Shown piece after piece: positions 61,267 through 64,000 of a stretch of 64,000 nucleotides of DNA. The stretch spans positions 1 through 64,000 of the forward strand of contig NZ_JANGEY010000003.1 of NCBI RefSeq assembly GCF_024451105.1, in the 5' to 3' direction. Each line of letters begins with the position of its first letter. Positions within the stretch are counted from its first letter, which is position 1. Below the pieces are notes generated by a model, which was given only the letters and a program-made list of their open reading frames with translations, ran no database searches and had not been told where the DNA came from. Both the position numbers and the translations under genes were made by a program. This DNA is from Stutzerimonas stutzeri (GTDB lineage: Bacteria > Pseudomonadota > Gammaproteobacteria > Pseudomonadales > Pseudomonadaceae).

Positions 61267-62948
61267 TGCACAAGACTCCCGCAATCGTGATCCTCGGCGC
61301 CGCCAGCCTGCCCACCGCGCGGCGCATCCAGGCGCGCTACCCGCAGGCGCCGGTCTACGCCCTGCAGGGCCGCGTCGAGGCGGACATCGCCTATGCCGAC
61401 TTCGGCGCCACCTTGCGCGCGCTGTACCGGAGCGGCACGCCCATCGTCGCGCTGTGCGCCGCCGGCATCGTGATCCGCAGCCTGGCCGCCGTGCTGGCCG
61501 ACAAGGAGCAGGAGCCGCCGGTGCTGGCGGTGGCCGAGGACGCCAGCGCGGTGGTGCCGCTGCTCGGCGGGCTGGCCGGGGTCAACCATATCGCCCGTGA
61601 GATCGCGGCGATCTTCGGCATCGAGGCGGCGATCACCACGTCCGGCGAACTGCGCTTCGGAACCTGCCTGCTCAACCCGCCGGACGGCTACGCGCTGGCC
61701 GACGTGGAGGAGGGCAAGCGCTTCGTCGCCGACCTGCTCGGCGGCGAGAGGGTGCGCGTGGAGGGCGCGGCGCCCTGGCTGGCCGCGGCGCGCCTGCCGC
61801 TGGGCGAGGACGCCGGGCGGCGTATCCGGGTGAGCTGCGTGCGCACAGCGGCGAGCGACGAGCTGCTGATCCACCCGCGCGCGCTGGTGGTGGCGGTCGA
61901 CGCCGGCGAGGCCGAGTTGGCCGCCAAGGTGCGCGCCGCGCTGGCCGCCCACGGCCTGGCCGAGGCGGCGCTGGCCGGCCTGCTGGCGCCAATGGATGCG
62001 ATGAGCGACGCCGCGCTGGGCAGCGCGGCGCGCGAACTCGGCGTGCCGCTGCGCTTCGCCGCGCGCGCGGCGGGCGAGACGCCGGCCGACTGGCTGCGCC
62101 GTTTGCTGCCGCTGGAGGAACTGCTGGGCGGCGACGGCCTGTGCATCGGCCGCGCCGCGCAGCCGGTCGAGATGGCCCGCCTGGGCCGGGCCCGCGGGCG
62201 GCTCAGCGTGGTCGGCCTCGGCCCCGGCGCCGCCGGGCTGATGGTGCCGGCGGTGCGCCGCGCGCTGGACGAGGCCGAGGACATCCTCGGCTACGCCACC
62301 TACGTCGACATGGCCGGCCCGCTGCGCGCCGAGCAGGTGCGCCACTGCAGCGACAACCGCGAGGAGCTGCAGCGCGCCCGCCACGCCTTCGCGCTGGCGG
62401 CCAGCGGGCGCCGCGCGGTGGTGGTGTCCTCCGGCGATCCGGGGGTGTTCGCCATGGCCGCGGCGGTGCTGGAGGCGTTGGAGCAGAGCATTGACCCGCT
62501 CTGGCATGCGGTGGAGCTGGAAATCCTCCCCGGCGTGTCCGCCGCGCTGGCCACCGCCGCGCTGGCCGGCGCGCCGCTGGGCCACGACTTCTGCCTGCTG
62601 TCGCTGTCGGACAACCTCAAGCCCTGGGAAGTGATCGAACGGCGCCTGGAGCATGCCGGCGCCGCCGATCTGGTGATGGCCTTCTACAACCCGATCTCCC
62701 GCGCCCGCCCCTGGCAGCTCGGCCGCGCCCTGGAGATCGTCAGGAACCATCGCAGCCCCGCGACCCGCGTGCTGCTCGGTCGCGACGTCGGCCGCCCCGG
62801 CGAGCGCCTGACCAGCCTGACCCTCGGCGAGCTGACCCCGGCGATGGTCGACATGCGCACCCTGGTGATCGTCGGCTCCTCGACCACCCGCAGCTTCCCG
62901 CGCGCCGGCGGCGGCGACTGGGTGTATACGCCGCGCTGGTATCCGTGA
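61266..62948 (+). CDS. cobJ: CbiG-CobJ fusion (precorrin-3B C17-methyltransferase)
   Basis: 560 aa; start ATG at 61266 overlaps the cobI stop. Residues about 1-215 resemble the CbiG N-terminal and middle domains (GTPIVALCAAGIVIRSLA; VVPLLGGLAGVNHIAREIA). Residues about 218-295 look like a CbiG C-terminal domain without its GCRRG motif. Residues about 315-560 are CobJ (LSVVGLGPGAAGLMVPAVRRAL; DILGYATYVD; VSSGDPGVFAMAA; VMAFYNPISRARPWQL). Plain CobJ is about 250 aa. The intact GCRRG domain occurs separately as CobE. A terminator-like hairpin follows. Confidence 0.92.
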   Translation: MHKTPAIVILGAASLPTARRIQARYPQAPVYALQGRVEADIAYADFGATLRALYRSGTPIVALCAAGIVIRSLAAVLADKEQEPPVLAVAEDASAVVPLLGGLAGVNHIAREIAAIFGIEAAITTSGELRFGTCLLNPPDGYALADVEEGKRFVADLLGGERVRVEGAAPWLAAARLPLGEDAGRRIRVSCVRTAASDELLIHPRALVVAVDAGEAELAAKVRAALAAHGLAEAALAGLLAPMDAMSDAALGSAARELGVPLRFAARAAGETPADWLRRLLPLEELLGGDGLCIGRAAQPVEMARLGRARGRLSVVGLGPGAAGLMVPAVRRALDEAEDILGYATYVDMAGPLRAEQVRHCSDNREELQRARHAFALAASGRRAVVVSSGDPGVFAMAAAVLEALEQSIDPLWHAVELEILPGVSAALATAALAGAPLGHDFCLLSLSDNLKPWEVIERRLEHAGAADLVMAFYNPISRARPWQLGRALEIVRNHRSPATRVLLGRDVGRPGERLTSLTLGELTPAMVDMRTLVIVGSSTTRSFPRAGGGDWVYTPRWYP

Positions 62949-62965
62949 CGCCGATACCCGGGATC

Positions 62966-62993
62966 AGGGGAGGTCCCGCTCCCCGTCCGTTTT
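62966..62993 (+). terminator. Probable terminator of the cobG operon
   Basis: GGGGAG, a 6-nt loop, CTCCCC, then GTCCGTTTT. Short stem and short T-run, 18 nt after the cobJ stop. Confidence 0.6.
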
Positions 62994-63060
62994 GACGATG
63001 CAACGCCCTCGGGTGCCGCTTATACCTGTCGCAGACCGTTTCCCCCATGAGGTTTCTGCC

Positions 63061-63846
63061 ATGCGACAAGCTCCCCCCTACGTGCCCGGCCACCAGCTGC
63101 TGGCCGGCAAGTCCGTCCTGATCACCGCCGCCGCCGGCGCCGGCATCGGCTTCGCCGCCGCCAGGCGCTGCGCGGAGGAGGGCTGCCGGGCGCTGATGAT
63201 CTCCGACATCCACCCGCGCCGCCTGGAAGAGGCGGTCGAGCGCCTCAAGGCGGAGACCGGCCTCGAAGCCGTCTACGGCCAGCTGTGCAACGTCGCCGTG
63301 GAAGAGGAGGTGCAGGCGCTGGTCGCCGCCGCCGAGGACTGCCTGGGCGGCGTCGACGTACTGATCAACAACGCCGGGCTCGGCGGGCAGAAGCGCGTCA
63401 CCGAGATGAGCGACGAGGAGTGGAGCCGGGTGCTCGACATCACCCTGACCGGCACCTTCCGCATGACCCGCGCCATGCTGCCGCACATGCAGGGCCGCGG
63501 CCGCGGCGTGATCGTCAACAACGCCTCGGTGCTCGGCTGGCGCGCGCAGAAGGAGCAGGCCCACTACGCCGCGGCCAAGGCCGGGGTGATGGCGCTGACC
63601 CGCTGCAGCGCCCTGGAGGCCGCCGAGTTCGGCGTGCGCATCAATGCGGTGTCGCCGTCGATCGCCCTGCACGACTTCCTCAAGAAGGCCTCCAGCGAGG
63701 AGCTGCTCGCCCAGCTGGCCAGCCGCGAGGCCTTCGGGCGCGCCGCCGAGGTCTGGGAAGTGGCCAACGTGATGGTCTTCCTGGCCAGCGACTACGCCTC
63801 CTACATGACCGGCGAAGTGCTGTCGGTCAGCTCCCAGCAGGCCTGA
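63061..63846 (+). CDS. ipdF: Short-chain dehydrogenase, IpdF-like
   Basis: 261 aa; start at the ATG after GAGG (frame open to 62992). VPGHQLLAGKSVLITAAAGAGIGFAAARRCAEEG is the hallmark of IpdF-like SDRs (PGHxLLxGK and TAAAGxGIG); NNAGLGG, Ser in NNASVLGW, HYAAAKAGVMAL follow, and NNAS replaces the usual position before Ser. In Mycobacterium/Rhodococcus IpdF oxidises the 5-hydroxy-HIP-CoA side chain in C/D-ring breakdown. Its other pathway genes lie 24 kb to the left. Ends 10 nt before the MaoC gene. By-eye family call. Confidence 0.8.
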   Translation: MRQAPPYVPGHQLLAGKSVLITAAAGAGIGFAAARRCAEEGCRALMISDIHPRRLEEAVERLKAETGLEAVYGQLCNVAVEEEVQALVAAAEDCLGGVDVLINNAGLGGQKRVTEMSDEEWSRVLDITLTGTFRMTRAMLPHMQGRGRGVIVNNASVLGWRAQKEQAHYAAAKAGVMALTRCSALEAAEFGVRINAVSPSIALHDFLKKASSEELLAQLASREAFGRAAEVWEVANVMVFLASDYASYMTGEVLSVSSQQA

Positions 63847-63856
63847 GGGGCGCGCC

Positions 63857-64000
63857 ATGACCATCATCTATTCCAGTGCCGAACAGCTGCTCGCCGCCGA
63901 GGGCCAGGATCTGGGCGCCACCGACTGGCTGGAGATCGACCAGGCGCGGGTCAACCTGTTCGCCGAGGCCACCGGCGATCACCAGTGGATCCACGTCGAC
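63857..64000 (+). CDS. MaoC-family (R)-specific enoyl-CoA hydratase, 5' part
   Basis: The first 48 codons before the window ends: ATG at 63857, GAGGGGC upstream. QLLAAEGQDLGATDWLEIDQ and LFAEATGDHQWIHVD contain the N-terminal part of a hot-dog MaoC domain, including the catalytic Asp/His segment (ATGDHQWIHVD). Likely hydrates an enoyl-CoA of the HIP pathway, together with IpdF. The gene continues past 64000. Confidence 0.75.
   Translation, partial: MTIIYSSAEQLLAAEGQDLGATDWLEIDQARVNLFAEATGDHQWIHVD

Overview
The window reads as a GC-rich Pseudomonas-type chromosome (Pseudomonas sensu lato). It opens with the 3' end of an rRNA operon, the 5S gene. The cobalamin gene arrangement (cobE-cobM, cobW-cobN-chlI-VWA, cobK-cbiD-cobL facing cobG-cobH-cobI-cobJ) matches what I know of Pseudomonas. 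Intergenic regions carry REP/REPIN-type palindromes. Two functional themes dominate and alternate along the DNA: aerobic steroid or bile-acid catabolism and aerobic cobalamin synthesis. Product names rest on motifs and recalled family knowledge; no database search was run.

Region 1 (0.2-15.4 kb). Directly after the 5S terminator lies a truncated SnoaL-like gene. A leftward operon follows (MFS transporter, meta-cleavage-type hydrolase, Fe-S old-yellow-enzyme reductase). It diverges from a rightward operon: two SDRs, a BaiE-like SnoaL protein, an OYE reductase, a FATP-type acyl-CoA synthetase, an MBL hydrolase, a DUF1302 outer-membrane protein, an SCP2-thiolase/aldolase and a DUF35-MaoC fusion. 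I read this as uptake, CoA activation, hydroxyl removal and aldol-type side-chain removal of a steroid-like acid. A perfect 10-bp inverted repeat sits between the two operons.

Region 2 (15.4-23.6 kb) is accessory: DUF6306, SixA, TetR, a YdjM-type membrane protein, an AraC regulator with a secreted alpha/beta hydrolase, a decayed MFS gene, and an AT-richer island with one RelA/SpoT-domain gene.

Region 3 (23.6-39.1 kb). Leftward genes encode TauD, a class II aldolase, an AraC regulator and an acyl-CoA dehydrogenase pair. A long rightward operon follows: extradiol dioxygenase, IpdA, IpdB, a crotonase, IpdC, EchA20-like, an acyl-CoA dehydrogenase pair, FadA6-like thiolase and an SDR. This closely resembles the actinobacterial KstR2 regulon and the Comamonas scd genes for steroid C/D-ring (HIP) breakdown. 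An IpdF-like SDR and a MaoC hydratase at the right edge (63.06 kb onward) belong to the same pathway.

Region 4 (39.1-63 kb). A chemoreceptor ending in AWETF is followed by the cobalamin genes, under three AdoCbl riboswitches and including a lone CbiM-like permease. The cobalamin set is split by an accessory patch: a zeta-toxin pair, an orphan nitronate monooxygenase, a HipA/HTH pair in inverted order, IS debris and several repeat families. The cobalamin genes are the Pseudomonas hybrid set, with CobG plus CbiD, a CbiG-CobJ fusion and a separate CobE. CobN is paired with a small ChlI/VWA partner rather than CobS/CobT.
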